Shown here piece by piece: positions 32,843 through 46,356 of a stretch of 64,000 bases of DNA. The stretch covers positions 186,001 to 250,000 of the forward strand of contig JBBPTG010000002.1 in assembly GCA_038093975.1 (NCBI GenBank), given 5' to 3'. A model generated the notes under the pieces. The model saw only the letters and a list, made by a program, of their open reading frames with translations, did no database searches and was not told the origin of the DNA. This stretch comes from Chalciporus piperatus (lineage: Eukaryota; Basidiomycota; Agaricomycetes; Boletales; Boletaceae). The translations under genes and the position numbers were made by a program. Within the stretch, counting starts at the first letter, position 1, and each line of letters begins with the position of its first letter.

Positions 32843-35635
32843 TTACGTTCTGGTATAGCTAGATAGCCTACGGGCTGATTCTCGTACTCGAGAATCGTAG
32901 TGGCGTTGTTGTAATTGCAACAATTCGAAGAACGATGTTCCGAACGAATGACAAAGCTGGGGGTCGTCTGCTTCTGGCAGATACATTCCGTCTACACTCC
33001 GATCTTCGGTCGACAGAAGTGCTTCGAGCTTGGGTTCTTTCATAACCAAACTCTCAACGAAATCTACGGCCCGGAGCGCCACGGCAGGTGACCAATTGAC
33101 TGAGGCGGTAAGAAGCCGCTTGGCGAAAGCCGCAGATCGCCAGGGCATAGCGCTGCCCGCTGTTCGCGGAGAGAACACGATGGTCAACGCCCTGAACAAC
33201 ATGTCCGCGATTGTTGGTGACTTGGTTGTTCGAGACCCCGAGATTGGCTTGGTCGCAGACGCGTCGTCAATCTGTGGAAGCGCGCTAAGCGACAGGATGA
33301 TGGAGTAAAGGTGATTGACGAAATCAGTGAGGTCGATGTTCAGGGCTTCACCTGAATGAGAAATTGAGACAATTAGATCGTTTCAAGAGTGAATGCAAAA
33401 TGAGACATATCAAACCTTGGCCTGAAAGAAGCTCAAAAGCCGTCACGATACATAATAAGCGGTGCCGTATCTCTGTGCTCCAGTCTGAGCTACGTGATTC
33501 CCCATCATCTGAGTCGGTTTCGTCAAACTCTCGCGTAATGAGATGCTTGAGAACCTCCATCAGGTCCTTGAAGAAGTCGATGTTGACGAGATGTGCAAAT
33601 TTGGATATACCCCTCAGGGCCGCCGGCAACAGAGGCGTTGGGCGAGGATTCTTGAGTATTCGGAAATACAACACAAATAGAAGTTTCAGGGTTTCCGTAT
33701 GCTTTTCCACACAGGTCAGCAAATCGATAAACACAGTTCTTCCATCACTTACAGTCTTAGCTCGTTCTTCTTTATCCACCTCCGCTTCTGCTTCGCGTAG
33801 CCCGAGTTCGATTTCCTTCTTTTCCTTGAGCGTCTTCTTGGCCTTCTTGCTCAAATGAGGCTGATCTGTCGGTTTGCCTTTGGCCCTGCGGCCGGCGGCT
33901 CTACCCTTGGAGTAAGTTTTGGTGTTCTCTTCCTTGTCAGCCCTAGAGTCCGAAGCTCGAACACCAAGCTCGCTCCGTAGCCGAAGGTGCAGAAGACATG
34001 TCAGAACCTCGGGGTGGACATTAAAATGTCTTTCTTTAATCATGCGGTTCAATAACTGGACGGCTTCTAGAGAAGGTACCCCGGTAAGGTCATTTCGGAA
34101 GATGCTGATCAGGGTAGTCAAACATTGATCAGATGACTAGAAGTCCAGTCAATCTAGGTTCCAGAATGTAGGCGTAATCAAGGGCACTTACCTCATCCCA
34201 TGTTTTCTTGCTCAGTCGAGCCACAATGCACGTCATGATGTTTACCCGGAAGTTGAAATGAGTGACCTCCGAGGCGAGGGTGCACATGCATTTAAGGGCA
34301 ACATCGGTCAAGTCGTTCTTGGCTTCATGAAGTTTAAGCCCCGGACCACGAGGCGGCGTAAACCAATGCCTACCTTTGAGCTCAGCTTCGAGAGCACGGA
34401 GATACGATTGATACACGAGCACTAGGCCTTGCTCCCATTCACGTGTTCGAGCGACCATCTGACTAACTTTCTCCGCCTTCTCTTTGTCAGTCAAGGTCCG
34501 TATCCGATAGCCGGGGATGATATCTTTGAACACCGCGAGCTGTGAAAGGATAGCCAACTTCCGAATTGCAAGATCGTTCGTAATTGGCTCTGGATGTGAC
34601 GGGGTTGTGATCTTCTCAAGCGAAAATGTATGTAGACGACGAAGTAGACCGAGCTGAATGTATTGAATGAGAGGCGAGAATGGAGTGATCGTTATGGAGA
34701 ACTCACACTATTTTCTGGATCAGCGATGATCTCTTGACAAATGCTGGCAATTTGGTCTTTTGCGCCTTGTATCCTAGCTTTGCGAGAGCTGTTTCCAACA
34801 ATGTCTACCACGGCAAGTCGCCCGAAGCGGGCGCCAGTAGTCACATCGTCCACTGTCGACGATTCAGGGAGCGGTGGAGGATCGGCATCGACTTCGCTAT
34901 CGTCGTCTTCATCTTCGTCGTCGACCTGAACGGGTGCCGCAGTCATCTTGCCTGTTGCCTGTATTCGACCATCAGACAATTTGATCGGAAGTCCATGTAT
35001 GTGTCGACGAGGTTCTCGTTCCGGAACACGACGCATTCGTGGGGCAAGCTCATACGGCATCTCCGTTTCTGAGTCTAGCTCGGTGGGAGATGGGGGTTCC
35101 TCCGCTGATCCCTCCGCGTCCGACGAACTACCGTACGATTGCGTCTCATCACCAGAGTCATCGTTGGGAATGTCTGTGGAGGGAATGGGGTGGCGAGCTG
35201 ATTTGTTCAGCTGATGGAGACGTTGCGTCTCTTTTTTACTCCTGTGAAATGTGTCGGCCCCGCTACATTGTACCCACTGTGCAGTTTAAGTGGAGAATAC
35301 CTTGCTATGCCCTTGTGATCAAGGGCGTTGAGGAAGCTAATGGCGTCTCCGAACTCGTCCAGCAAACACTCGTCTTCTTCCGATAGCTCGCTGGCGTGGA
35401 TGTCGTTGTCGATGGCAGTGCCAGGAATATCGATGTACTCTCTTTCAAAGGCATTCTCCTTTCCCTTGACTTTACTCCGGGTGGATTTTTTTGGGACCAC
35501 CTTGGACTGCTGTGTCAATTTTTGCTTTTTCGCTGGACGCTAGTGGATCCTGTAAAGATTTGGTTCGCATGGAGGAAAGAGGGTATTTACCGCTGGAGCT
35601 GGAGCAGCTCTTTTCTTGCCTTTGGGGGCTGGCAT
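32843..35635 (-). CDS. NOC3: Nucleolar complex protein 3 (NOC3/FAD24)
   Basis: Noc3 pairs with Noc2 to export pre-60S particles and also has a replication-initiation role in yeast. ATG 35633-35635 gives MPAPKGKKRAAPAPA. An acidic N-terminal part follows (ELSEEDECLLDEFGDAI). Landmarks are YELAPRMRRVPEREPRRHIH, LPIKLSDGRIQATGK, AILSQLAVFKDIIPGYRIR, LTDKEKAEKVSQMVARTREW and ALKCMCTLASEVTHFNFRVN. A lysine-rich insert (HLSKKAKKTLKEKKEIELG) precedes the CBF/Noc helices TLKLLFVLYFRILKNPRPTP, ALRGISKFAHLVNIDFFKDL and MEVLKHLITREF. The C-terminus reads SFFELLQLQQRHYDSRVRES and stops at 32843. The introns are short and clean. It is divergent from APC5 with 135 bp between starts. Confidence 0.9.
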
Positions 35636-35770
35636 CTTCCCGATGTCTCATTCGAATGTTTTCATCAGAGTGCGATTGGCTTACACGACTCGAAAAGGAA
35701 GGTATTTCTCATCTGCGCCCCTGTTCACAAAGTTCACGCTCAATTGCCTGAGTGAGTGGCTCAATCGATC
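35636..35770. promoter_or_regulatory. Shared bidirectional promoter interval of NOC3 and APC5
   Basis: 135 bases separate the two start codons. No TATA box is seen. The interval must contain or overlap both core promoters. Bidirectionality is inferred from geometry. Confidence 0.5.
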
Positions 35771-38654
35771 ATGGACCACAAACCAGGGACTCCTCCTCCC
35801 GTACACCATGTCTTGCGTCCCCATCACATCGATCTCATTGCCATATTCCTTCTGGTCTTCAAAGAGTTCCATAACAATCTCCCACCCAACTTCCTGCTCT
35901 TCATCTACCGGTGGTTGCTTCTTGAGGTTGCCGAGGTAGGTGTGTCGGAACACCACACATCGACGATCTAACGCGTTCAGGTCTCCGAACCAAGGACCCA
36001 CCTCGAAATCCTATACATCCTGAGGCGTGGACCCGACACGGACTCTCCAAATGTCCAAAATCTTTTGATGGCCCTCGAGACAGTGGTAAGAATGAGCGAT
36101 ATCGTGCCTTGCATGCTATCTGATTGAGTGGGAAACAAGCCAAATCAACTCACGAGTGCAGATCAGTTGACCAATTTCTTTCACAGTTCGTCGTCACGTA
36201 CATCGTTTTCGTTCTTCGCTGACTCCCCGCCCCAGGTACCCCTGCCATATTCGTTGAAAAGGCTGATGACGAGGTACATGCATGCTCTGTTTCGCCCTTA
36301 ACTATTCTACTGAGCATTCATCGAGTTCTAGCCTAATGTCCTCGTACGTATGTCAAGATCTTTCCGTAAACCCTCCACTCTAAATGCGCAGCCAGGCTCG
36401 CCGGTCCATTTTTGGTTACTTCTGTCGTCGTTGTTTCGTCAGTTTTATCAAGCTCTCATTCTATGGGGTCATGCAACTACAAAGGGATTATCAAGCCTGG
36501 TGTACAGGAGACAACCAGGCCGGCTACGGTCCCGTAGAAAAAGACCCTCTCACGAACGACATCTGGATATTCAAGACCAGTTCCGATTCAAAGTCGTGGG
36601 CTCGCCAAGAGCCATGGATGTCGTAAGCTTTCGATGATCCCTTCATTCGATGAAAACGTATTCATGTCTATCCAGTTGGGAGAAGGGACGTTCCACCGGG
36701 GACGACGTTATAGGACCTGAAAATTTAAGAAGGTATTTCGAACAACGTTTTCATGACCAGAACGATTCGTATGTGCTGTTTCTTCAGTAGTTCTGCATAG
36801 ACAATATGATCGACTTGTAGGGGGATACGACAACACGCGCTCCTTAACCTCATCCGTATGCACTATGTACGCCAGGAATATCCCGCAGTCAGCAAGGTAT
36901 GCAATCATTGCAGAAATTGCCTTGTTTTCTGAACACACAGGCTCTAGCTTTTGCAAGAAGCCATCGCAGTCGCACGCACCAGCGGGGATCGTGTCACGTT
37001 GCAGCATTGTATCAGGTTGGTTTGGTTGACTCCGGAATCCAACTTGCAGGTATTGATCATTGATGATGTTTGAACACAGCATGCTTCACCGACTGCCTTC
37101 AGATTCATCACCGGATGGCATGCCTGTACTAAACGAAATTCAGCCAGACCTTCACCCATCGGAGGTCCTTTTTGATGTAGCCAAGCTCCTTCAGCCTCAA
37201 AGCGTGTGTCTTTCATTTGTCCAAACGTGTTCGTCCAGAGTGTGATGGCTAACTCATGTCGGCTACAGGGACAGCCTTTGACACTCTGTTTTGAAAAACT
37301 TGTGCAAGCAATCGGACTATACGACAATTGGGTCGACCTAAAAAAAGCAGTGCCCTGCGAACGAGAGCTGCTTGGACAGCATGCTATGCAGGGTGTTTTA
37401 TGGAGCACACTGGGTACGCCCTTGGTTGATCTAGTTTCATTCGGTTGTTCAGATGAATTGCCAGGATGCTATGGTCTCGCGGCGGTGGAAGAATCGTTTG
37501 TATTGGCATTCGCGAAGATAGGCGACGATGACCCAAACCGTCTCAACGTCACCCTCAACCACGCCCACAGGGTTGGTTTCCCTAAATTAGTGCAAACATA
37601 TTTCTCATCTTGTTTGTCTGTTCTAAAACAGCTAGCTCGAAATGGGTCATACCAAGACGCGCTTGTGCGACTCCTGCATCCTGAAATATGGCGCGGCCTC
37701 TCGCTCGATGAGTACCAAGAATGGGCAACCGTGATTTGGCACATTCTGGCTTTAAGGGCTAGTCGGAGGTGAGTGGGTTTCCGACCTTGAGTAGCTCGCG
37801 CGAACCTTATTCGCATACACAGGGGTCAACACAGGGTCTTCCGCGACTTTCTACTATCTCACCAACCGTCTTCTTCCACATTTGTTTCAAAGGAGTATTT
37901 CTTTGATGATAGCGTAGCACAACTTCCACCGATCAGCAGCGAATTGTACCAAGTGGTGCATGCCCGTGTACGCATCACCATTCGTATGTGGCGTCTCTTA
38001 TTCATTTTCGCGACAGCGACGCGGCCAAGCGGTCACCGCGATCCAGCCGCTTTTACAGTCTCTTTGGAATGCTGAGTTCCAAGGGAGATTGCCTCTGTAC
38101 AGAGTTGGGATCATCCTACTTGCGGACGTTGGTCTTGAATTCGGCCTCACGAAGCACTGCCGCCGACTGCTTGAGGGCATATTACCTCAAGTACGCCGCG
38201 AGTCATCAATTGACAAAAGACTGCGAAGACTAAGCATGCTCTAGGTTCTGACGGGACACGAGCTGGAGCATCGTGCATTTGCTTGCCACACCTTGGCGAG
38301 ATGTATTATCGCGTCCGCGGACACAAAAGGTGCACACAGGTTTCCTCATAGACGTTTTCGTTAATCAATTGATGCCCTACAGAGACCGGGCTTCGGGAAG
38401 CTCTCCCACATCTCCTCATGGCAGAAGCTGATTACATGCGTTTGGAGATGTTGGAAGCGGCCTCGGACGTTCAGTGGCTCCTGATGGTAGCGCATCATAA
38501 CCTTGGGATGAAAGAGGACGAAGCGACTGTCCTTGAACGGTATAATCAATCTACTACGCTACGGAGCAAGTACGAAGAGACCCCTGTGGACGCAGAGGTG
38601 ATAAAAATATGGGATCTAGTCGGCAAGGTGGGTGGATCGTTGGTGGCGAGGTGA
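35771..38654 (+). CDS. APC5: Anaphase-promoting complex subunit 5 (APC5)
   Basis: Apc5 is a TPR scaffold subunit of the APC/C ubiquitin ligase. From ATG 35771 the protein reads MDHKPGTPPPVHHVLRPHHI, then LLVFKEFHNNLPPNFLLFIY. The Apc5 signature region reads SGIRQHALLNLIRMHYVRQE with YPAVSKALAFA, then after an intron TLQHCISLLHRLPS-like sequence. A large exon carries QPLTLCFEKLVQAIGLYDNW, SYQDALVRLLHPEIWRGLS and EYQEWATVIWHILALRASRR. TPR-like helices continue to EMLEAASDVQWLLMVAHHNL and IWDLVGKVGGSLVAR, stop at 38654. Ten or more introns; I did not resolve every one. The gene is followed, same strand, by the microtubule polymerase gene 140 bp on. Confidence 0.82.
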
Positions 38655-38794
38655 GGGAGGGATCACGTGGTGTTCGATTCGAGTGGATTACATAATTACA
38701 GAGGCTTAGGCTAGGGTTATCGAGTATAAGGCGAATTGATCGAACGACCTTTAACGTTGTTTTCAAACTTACTTGAAGTCTTCTGGCAGTGGGC

Positions 38795-41700
38795 ATGGAC
38801 GGGCCCCCTCCTCAGGAAGAAGACTTTTCTTCCCTCTCAATATCGGAGAGGCTTGCTCACAAGAATTGGAAAGCCCGTGTAAATGCCTATGAGTCTCTCA
38901 TCAAGACCTTCCAAACGACCGCGTCTGATTCAGACCCAGCTTTCAAACCATACATCTCAAACCCTGATCTCCTCAAGAAAATCGCGACCGACTCCAATGC
39001 AGTGGCCCAAGAGAAGGGTGTAGAATGTCTTGTGGCACTGGTCAAGTTCGCCGGCGAGACTGCTGCCAAGACCAGGGAGGCTGTAGTGCCAGCTCTGGTT
39101 GACAAGTGTCTCGGTTCTGCCAGAGCGGGGACGAAGAATCAAGCAATAGAACTTATCTTGCAGTACGTCGAGGTGGAGAACTCGGGTGCCGGTGTGGTGG
39201 TGCGTGCGATCGACTCTCGGTCAGTCTCCTTCGGAATAACACTTCTGATCATGTTTATCTCTTTGCAGGCGGATATCATCCCTGGATTGGTGGCAAAACA
39301 ACCAAAGACGGTGGCAGGGAGTGTCTTTGCATTCAAAGAGGTCCTCCGGTTAGTTATCCGTAGACCTTACCCCTGCATACCACTCTAGCTGACTGAGCCG
39401 TGCAGAGTTTTTGGCCCCCAGGTGATGCAACCAGCCCCCGTCCTCAAGTCTTTACCCAAGATTTTTGCACATGCGGACAAGAACGTTCGTGCGGAGGGCA
39501 CTCAACTCACTCATACGTTATATCAATACATTGGACCAGCAATCGACCCATGGCTAGGGGAGCTGAAGCCCGTGCAGGTCAAGGAGTTGCAAGAGGCGTT
39601 CGAAGGGATGGAGAAAGAGGGAAAAGGCAAGGGAGCGCTGAAGGTCGAACGAATGACAAGGGCACTCCAACGAGAAGCGGAGGCCAAGGCAGATGCTGGT
39701 GCTGGTGAAGACGATGCGGCAGATAGTGGACAACAGGAAGGCAAGCACTCCGCAGAGCAACTACCGCTAGTAGCTTACCGTGATTCAACAGAGTTAGAAC
39801 TCCCTGACCCCCGCACTCTGGCAGCACCCGTCGGCATTGTCGCCAAGTTTCCGTCGAACATGCAAGCCAATCTCACGTCTTCCAAATGGAAGGAACGCAA
39901 AGAAGTGCTTGATGATCTCCTTACGCTCGTCAATGCCACTCCCCGAATCCAGGACGCGCCGGAACTGGCGGAGCTAGCCAAGTCCCTGGCTGCCTGTGTA
40001 CACAAAGACGCGAACATTAACTGTGTTATGACAGCGGCCAATGTCTTGGAGGGACTTGCCAAGGGGATGATGGGTCCATTTGGAAGACTCCGGGAGGCAG
40101 TGGTTCCGCCGATGCTTGAGCGCTTGAAGGAAAGAAAAGCGAATGTCACAGATGCTATTGGCTCCGCCTTAGATGCTGTTTTTTCAACCGTAAGCAATTC
40201 TAAGTGTTCTTTGGTTGACCATTCTTCGTAATTCTGTGCCGACAGACGTCTCTTCCGGACATAATACCGGACATGCTTCCAGCGCTGGGAAATAAGAATC
40301 CTCAAATTAAAGAGGGAACTCTGAAGTTCCTTGCACGATGTCTTGCAACCTCGACAACCGCAATCCAGCCAGGACAGATTAAAACGCTCACGGATCCTCT
40401 TGCAGTCCTCCTCGAAGATGGTTTTGAAGGCGCTCGCAATGAAGCTGCTGTTTGTTTGGGTACTCTGATGAAGATGGTGGGAGAGCGCCCGCTTAATGCT
40501 CTCATGGACGGTTTGGCCGATGTGCGTAAGGCGAAGGTCAAGGAAGCCTATGAAAAGGCTACCGTTAAGGTTAAAGCTGGATCTGGAGGGCCTCCAAAGC
40601 CACCGCCTGCCGCGAAAGAACCCCCGAAGAAAAAAACTCCTGCAAAGCCACCCTCATCGACACCAGATGACGTTCTACTTCAAGATGAGCCGCCCAAGCA
40701 ACCTGTCGGAAAGCCCCCCGCAAAACTTACGGTTCGTCTTCCGGTCTGAAGATGACTCGAGCTGACTTGGTCATGTTCGCCAGGCGAAGAAAGGGGCGCA
40801 ATCAGCTGGCGCTGGCGACTCGGCCGCTGATAGTGCTCCCAAGGCGGCCCCTCCTGTAACGTCGAAGAAAGTCGTTCCTGCTGCAACTGGTAAGGGCGCG
40901 AAGCCGCCGCCACCAGCTGCGCCAGGTGCACTCGATACTTTCAAATACAAGCATAACCCCGAGGACGCTGAGGCACTTGCAGCTGAACTCATACCTGGGT
41001 CTATTATGGAGGGACTCGGTGATGCAAACTGGAAAACGAGGCTTGCCGCAAGTGAGGAGATGACTACTTGGCTTGAAGGCGTGATGGAAGAGGTAGACGC
41101 AGAAGTGGTCGTGCGGGCGATTGCGAAGAAAGGTTGGGCTGAAAAGAACTTCCAGGTAAACTCCCTTCTTTGGTTACAGTCACCATGACTAAATGTTGTG
41201 TCGACCAGGTCTCAGCCAAGTTATATGGTATCTTGACCATTCTGGCTGAACGCTGTCCCACTTTTGGGAGGTCCTGTGTAGCGTTGTCAACTGGACATCT
41301 GAGTGAGAAACTCGGTGATGCCAAGTTGAAGAAACCTGCGGGAGACGCACTCGCGATCTTTGCCGAGAAAACCTCGTTGCAGTTTGTCCTAAATCAAGGT
41401 GCGAGACTATTCAACCAATACGGCCGTTGGATACTGAAGTTGAATATAGCATATGATCCACTGGGAAAACAAAAGGCTCCGAAAGTCCTTGCTGATGCAC
41501 TGACCTGGGTAGACACCGCGATCCTCGAGTTTGGGATTGCCGGCCTGTCCCTTCGCAGTCTTATTGAATTCCTTAAGAATGCTCTGAAGAACTCCAATGC
41601 CGCCGTACGCAGCAGCGCAACCAAGACACTCGTCACAGTGAAGCTTTTTGCTGGAGCAGGTGGGTCCCCGCTTCCTACTGACTAACCAAAAAGCTTCACA

Positions 41701-44700
41701 TTGGATCATTTGTAGGAATCAAGGACTTCTTGGAGGACATTAACCCACAGCTTCTTGGGACGATTCAAAGCGAATTCGACAAAGTTCAAGGCAGCCCTGC
41801 CCCAGAGCCAACCCGGACATCAGCTGATGTTGCTGTAGCGACGCCGACATCTGGCACGGGAGCCAAAGCTGTGGATGCTCTGGACGACCTTTTCCCTAGA
41901 GTCGAGATTGATGCTCTACTGAAAGGCACCACTATTCTTGCTGATGCTAAGAATGACGCGTGGAAGACCAAGAAAGAGGCCTTGGAGACATTGCAGGCAA
42001 CTTTGGATCAAGGAGCCAATAAACGGCTGAAGCCAACAATGGGTACGCAACTTCACGTGGTTCGGATCCGTCATTAAACAATCTTTGCGTGCAGGCGAAA
42101 TTGCACAGGTGTTGAAGGCCCGAGTAGTTGACACGAACAAGGCAGTCCAGACCCTTTCTCTTGATATTGTCGCACGTATCGCTACGGGAATGGGCAAGCC
42201 TTTCGACAAGTACAACAAATTGTTCGTTGTCCCTGTGGCGACTGTGCTTTCCGACCAGAAAGCACCTATCAGGGCGGCCGCCATTCAAACCTTGACAGCA
42301 ATGGCAAACGCATGTGAAGGTCTCGACTCCATGGTCCATTTCCTCGGTACAGCCGTTGAGGTCACTAACCCTACTCAACGGGCGTCACTGATGACTTGGA
42401 TTTCCGACTACTTGAAGGACAACCCTCCTTCCACTACGGTTGACCTGAGCAGCCTCGTCGGCACTGCGGTATCTTGCTTAGACGATCGCAGTCCTGACGT
42501 TAGGAAAGGCGCTCAAGCACTCCTCCCAGCTTTACTCACATTCGTTGGCTTTGATAAGGTTATGGCACAAACGAATTCCCTGAAACCTGCATCCCGGAAG
42601 ACTGCTGTACCAATGATACAAGCAGCAAAGGATTCTGCAGCACCTCCACCAGCTCCCGCACCTCCTGTCAAACCCGCAGGGAAAGCCCCACCCAGTGCGC
42701 CTGCGCCTCCCTCGCCAACTCCACCTCCGTCCCCTCCGCCCACAGCTGCCGCATCGACTGCAATTGCAAGTAAAGCCAGTGTCAGAAGAAAACTGCCTCA
42801 GGGTACAGCCGCTCGACCAGATTCAAGGGAAGAAGCTGTAGAAGAACCACCGAACGCGACCAAAGCCCCCGCGAAGATTGGAATCAAACGCCCTGGTGTT
42901 GGTGCTCCGGGGTCAAAAGCAACCGCTTCTGCGTCGTTGGCTTCTCTTCCTTTCTCCAGTGCGAACATGGAAGCGAAACGGACAAGATTGTTGGCCAAGG
43001 ATCTTAACAGGTGGATCAACGAGGCCGGGCCAACACGCAAAGACCTTGCGGACTTGTTGCAGCACCAAATGGAGCCTCACGTGTCCAAAGAACTAACCGG
43101 ACAGCTCTTCAGCCATGATCACAACGCAGTCAACGACCATGTCTCGGGTCTCACTACTATGCAAGAGTTTTTCCTGGCCGCCGAATCAGGAGCAGACAAA
43201 TACTCGGCCGCTGCGGACGACATGCGTGCAGCTGGCATGGCGTGCTCTGATCTTGCGCTGAAATATGTCTCCATCAAAGCCCACGAACCACAATCAAACC
43301 TGATCTCGAAGTGTTTGGATGTCGTGGAAGCAGTTGTATCCTTCTTGCGTAGTGTCGACGCTCAGTTCGAAGATCCGGAAGCCCAGTGTTTCGTCCCAAC
43401 GCTTATCTACAAGGTGAGCCCTCTTCGAACTACCCAGGTAAACGTTTTCAACATTCTTCTTCAGCTTGGTGATGCACGAGAGCCTGTTCGCGTACGCGTT
43501 CAAAACATCGTTCAATCCTTGCCGAAGGTCTATGCGTACAGCCGAGTGTTCGACTTGTTACTAGAACATGGCCTCAAATCCAAGGTGGCGAAAACCAGAC
43601 AAGGCGCACTCGACGAACTGGCCAGTTTACTGAAGCGTAACGGCATGGGGGCTTGTAATCAGCCTAGCAAAGCTTTCCCCGCTGTTGGGTCGATGATTGC
43701 TGACAAAGACTCTGCTGTTCGCAAGTCAGCACTGTCCGTCCTTGGGTAAGTCAGCCATAGTTCAGTCTGTTTCAGACTGCTAGCTGACGATTATCCAAGC
43801 GAAGCATACACGCTTGTCGGAGAGAAAGTATGGACCTTAGTTGGTTCACTCTCCCCCAAAGATAAGACTCAGCTCGAAGAACGCCTCCGGCGGGTTGCCG
43901 GTCCAAGTACCCCCGCCAAGCCGGAACAGCAAACTCCTGCCCCTCCTGCGCAAGTAGCCCGTCTTGCAAACGCCGGTTCGCGCCCCGAATCGCCGTCTAT
44001 CGGGAAAGCGGGTGGAATACATCGTCCTGCAAGTCCCGCTGCTTCCGTGGTATCTCGCATCGCTCGTTCCGGTTCTCCCGTTCGGTCATTGCGATCCTCG
44101 TCACCCGCCCCTTTGCAAACCACCGCACGATCGGTATCTCCACCTCACGGTCCTTCAAAGCTACCCAGCCCTTCTACTATCTCCGCACCAACTGCAGGGA
44201 CTTCTGGAATTCCGTCAGTTACATCGACTGGCTTGCGTCCCAAAAGCATGTTGCCCTCTCGCTTAGCCCGGCCTGGCACTCTCGCACGTCCCTCTGTCCC
44301 CTCTTTATCCAGCAATGCTGCCATGCCACCACCCGAGGAACCATCCGAGCTACCTTATGTGGCCAGAATAAATGGACATCGAACGACAGAAACTGGCCCA
44401 CCCCCACCCAGTGATACCATAGATACTTTAGTGGATTCCGTACCTTACGATGATGGCCTGGCCAATTCCGCCAACGACATAACGATAACGATTTCCAGCA
44501 TTCTCAGCAGCGATCCTTCGCGCAGTGTTGATGCGCTCAAGAAGATACAGAAGATACTCATGACAAAACCCGAGGATGGACACGCCTCCCCCGAATACAG
44601 AGATCTTGCGGAACATACCGAGGGTCTGATAGAGACCGTTACCCTGCAGATGGCTCACGTATTCGAACGACCAGAGGAACTGCTACTTGACGAAAACTTC

Positions 44701-46117
44701 CGCCTCGCCAAACACCTCATTCAAACACTCAACACTTTCTGCGACCACACATTCTTGGCGGAGTCGTTGACCGTCGAGATCCTTACGCCATTGGTCGAGG
44801 AACTCACATTGCGCCTTCTGGAGACCGACGAAAGCCATGTCACGAAAGTCAAGGACTTGTCACGATTCATAAACATGATCATTTTGCGCTTATTTGCGAC
44901 TGGTCGAAGAATGTCTGTTTTCCGGTGAGTTGCTACTCGCGGTAGTTGTGATTCAGGGTTTGAGACAGGACCCCGCAGTGCCTTGTTTGCCCTCCTCCTT
45001 CAGATTGTCAAGCCTTTCCCCAGCAACGGAACTCCAGCCGATTCCAAAGAATCGCGGGTTGCTGAGCTTGTCCTGAAGTGTGTATGGAAGCTTGCACGGA
45101 ATATCCCTCAGGATCTCAAGGATCAGAAACTTGATGCGGTGGAACTCTTCCCTGCGGTGGAGCACTTTTTGCAATCTGTTCCTCCAAATGAATGGCGAGC
45201 TAGAGCTACCAACAAGGTTCCCTGTGGAGACATGCCATTGAGAACAATTAAGGTCATCATTCAGCATGTAGTTGGTATGTCTCGCCGTGCTGTCACACTG
45301 CTAGCTCTCTAACGTATTGACAGCCCACTACGGAGATGAAGTTTACGATCTCCTTTCTGCCTCATTCGATGATCCGTCCGCTACCATCGTCTATCCTTAT
45401 GTGTACCGCATTCTGAATTCGGCTTCGAAAACAGCAGACCCTCCAACACGGGCGAGTGGAAGTCCACCGGATCCTATCAGCCGCCCATACTCGGCCGCTT
45501 CAAGTCGACCCATTTCACCGACGGGATCATCCTCCGCTAACCATCGGCGTTCCTCACCGAGCCATCAGACTAGCCCTAGCACATCTTCACTCAATGGGTT
45601 CTCACCTCCTATCGAAGAACCGGATCCTGAGGCGCAGTTGATTACTATCATCAACCACATCTCCAGTGAGACGACGGGCGCAATGCACAAGGAGGGCATT
45701 ACAGAATTGCACCACTTCTTGAAGAATTACCCACAGAAACGCCCCAGAGTGGAGAAGCTTTTGGAGTCAACTGGACCGGCGTTCCGGAAGTATATTAACC
45801 GTGCGCTGGCTAGTCGTGCTGCGGAGGATCTTGAGAGGACGGCAGCTGTCGCAAGCACCCTTTCCAGTACGTGTTATTTGGTGCTTTTTAAGATGGCGTA
45901 CTGAGGAGGACACCCAGAATTGGAAGCTAATGGAAATGAGCCGGGATCCCCTGGGTCCCGGGAACCAGAGAGTGCTCCACGATCTCCCTTACCACCAGAT
46001 CCTCCGGGAGAAGACAGGCTGCACAAGCTGCACGACATATTCCACTACAAGCGGGCCAGTGTGACGAGCAATGGTTCAGCTGCCAGTGTAGCAAAGCCGC
46101 GCACGCCCGCTGAATGA
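38795..46117 (+). CDS. XMAP215/Stu2/Dis1-family microtubule polymerase with multiple TOG domains
   Basis: These proteins use TOG domains to bind tubulin and speed microtubule growth at plus ends and spindle poles. The start is ATG 38795 (MDGPPPQEEDFSSLSISERL). TOG1 opens AHKNWKARVNAYESLIKTF. TOG2 has LTSSKWKERKEVLDDLLTLV and IIPDMLPALGNKNPQIKEGT. TOG3 has IMEGLGDANWKTRLAASEEM. TOG4 has FPRVEIDALLKGTTILADAK then NDAWKTKKEALETLQATLD. A further array (LLEHGLKSKVAKTRQGALDE) looks like TOG5. Pro/Lys/Ser-rich basic linkers lie near 40590-40870, 42640-42960 and 43900-44320. A C-terminal helical domain follows (SVDALKKIQKILMTKPEDGH). The end reads KLHDIFHYKRAS then KPRTPAE at 46117. About 2,200 residues, near animal length and far longer than yeast Stu2. 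Confidence 0.9.
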
Positions 46118-46356
46118 TGGTCTCCATTGTTATATCTTACAATTACATCTCGCGTTCACTCTCACTGCCTGACATATTGTACAGTATGCATACGCACGCC
46201 GGAATACCATAGTAATGATAGCTAGGTTAGCTTCGCCATGATTGTAGATGCTTGTGTTGAACGGAGTTAGTTGAATTTGGCTGTGTTGATACCTAGTACC
46301 AAGCTCGTCCCCGTTCTACTCCCGATTCTTCCTTGGCGCGACAACTGCTTGTTAAG
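46118..46356. other. Short intergenic region before the acyltransferase gene
   Basis: 239 bases between stop and start of same-strand genes. It must contain a poly(A) region and a promoter; no clear TATA box was seen. Confidence 0.4.

Noticed and set aside
42513..42743. Gly/Ala-rich protein on the minus strand
   Set aside because: It is the antisense shadow of the Pro-rich linker of the XMAP215-family gene.
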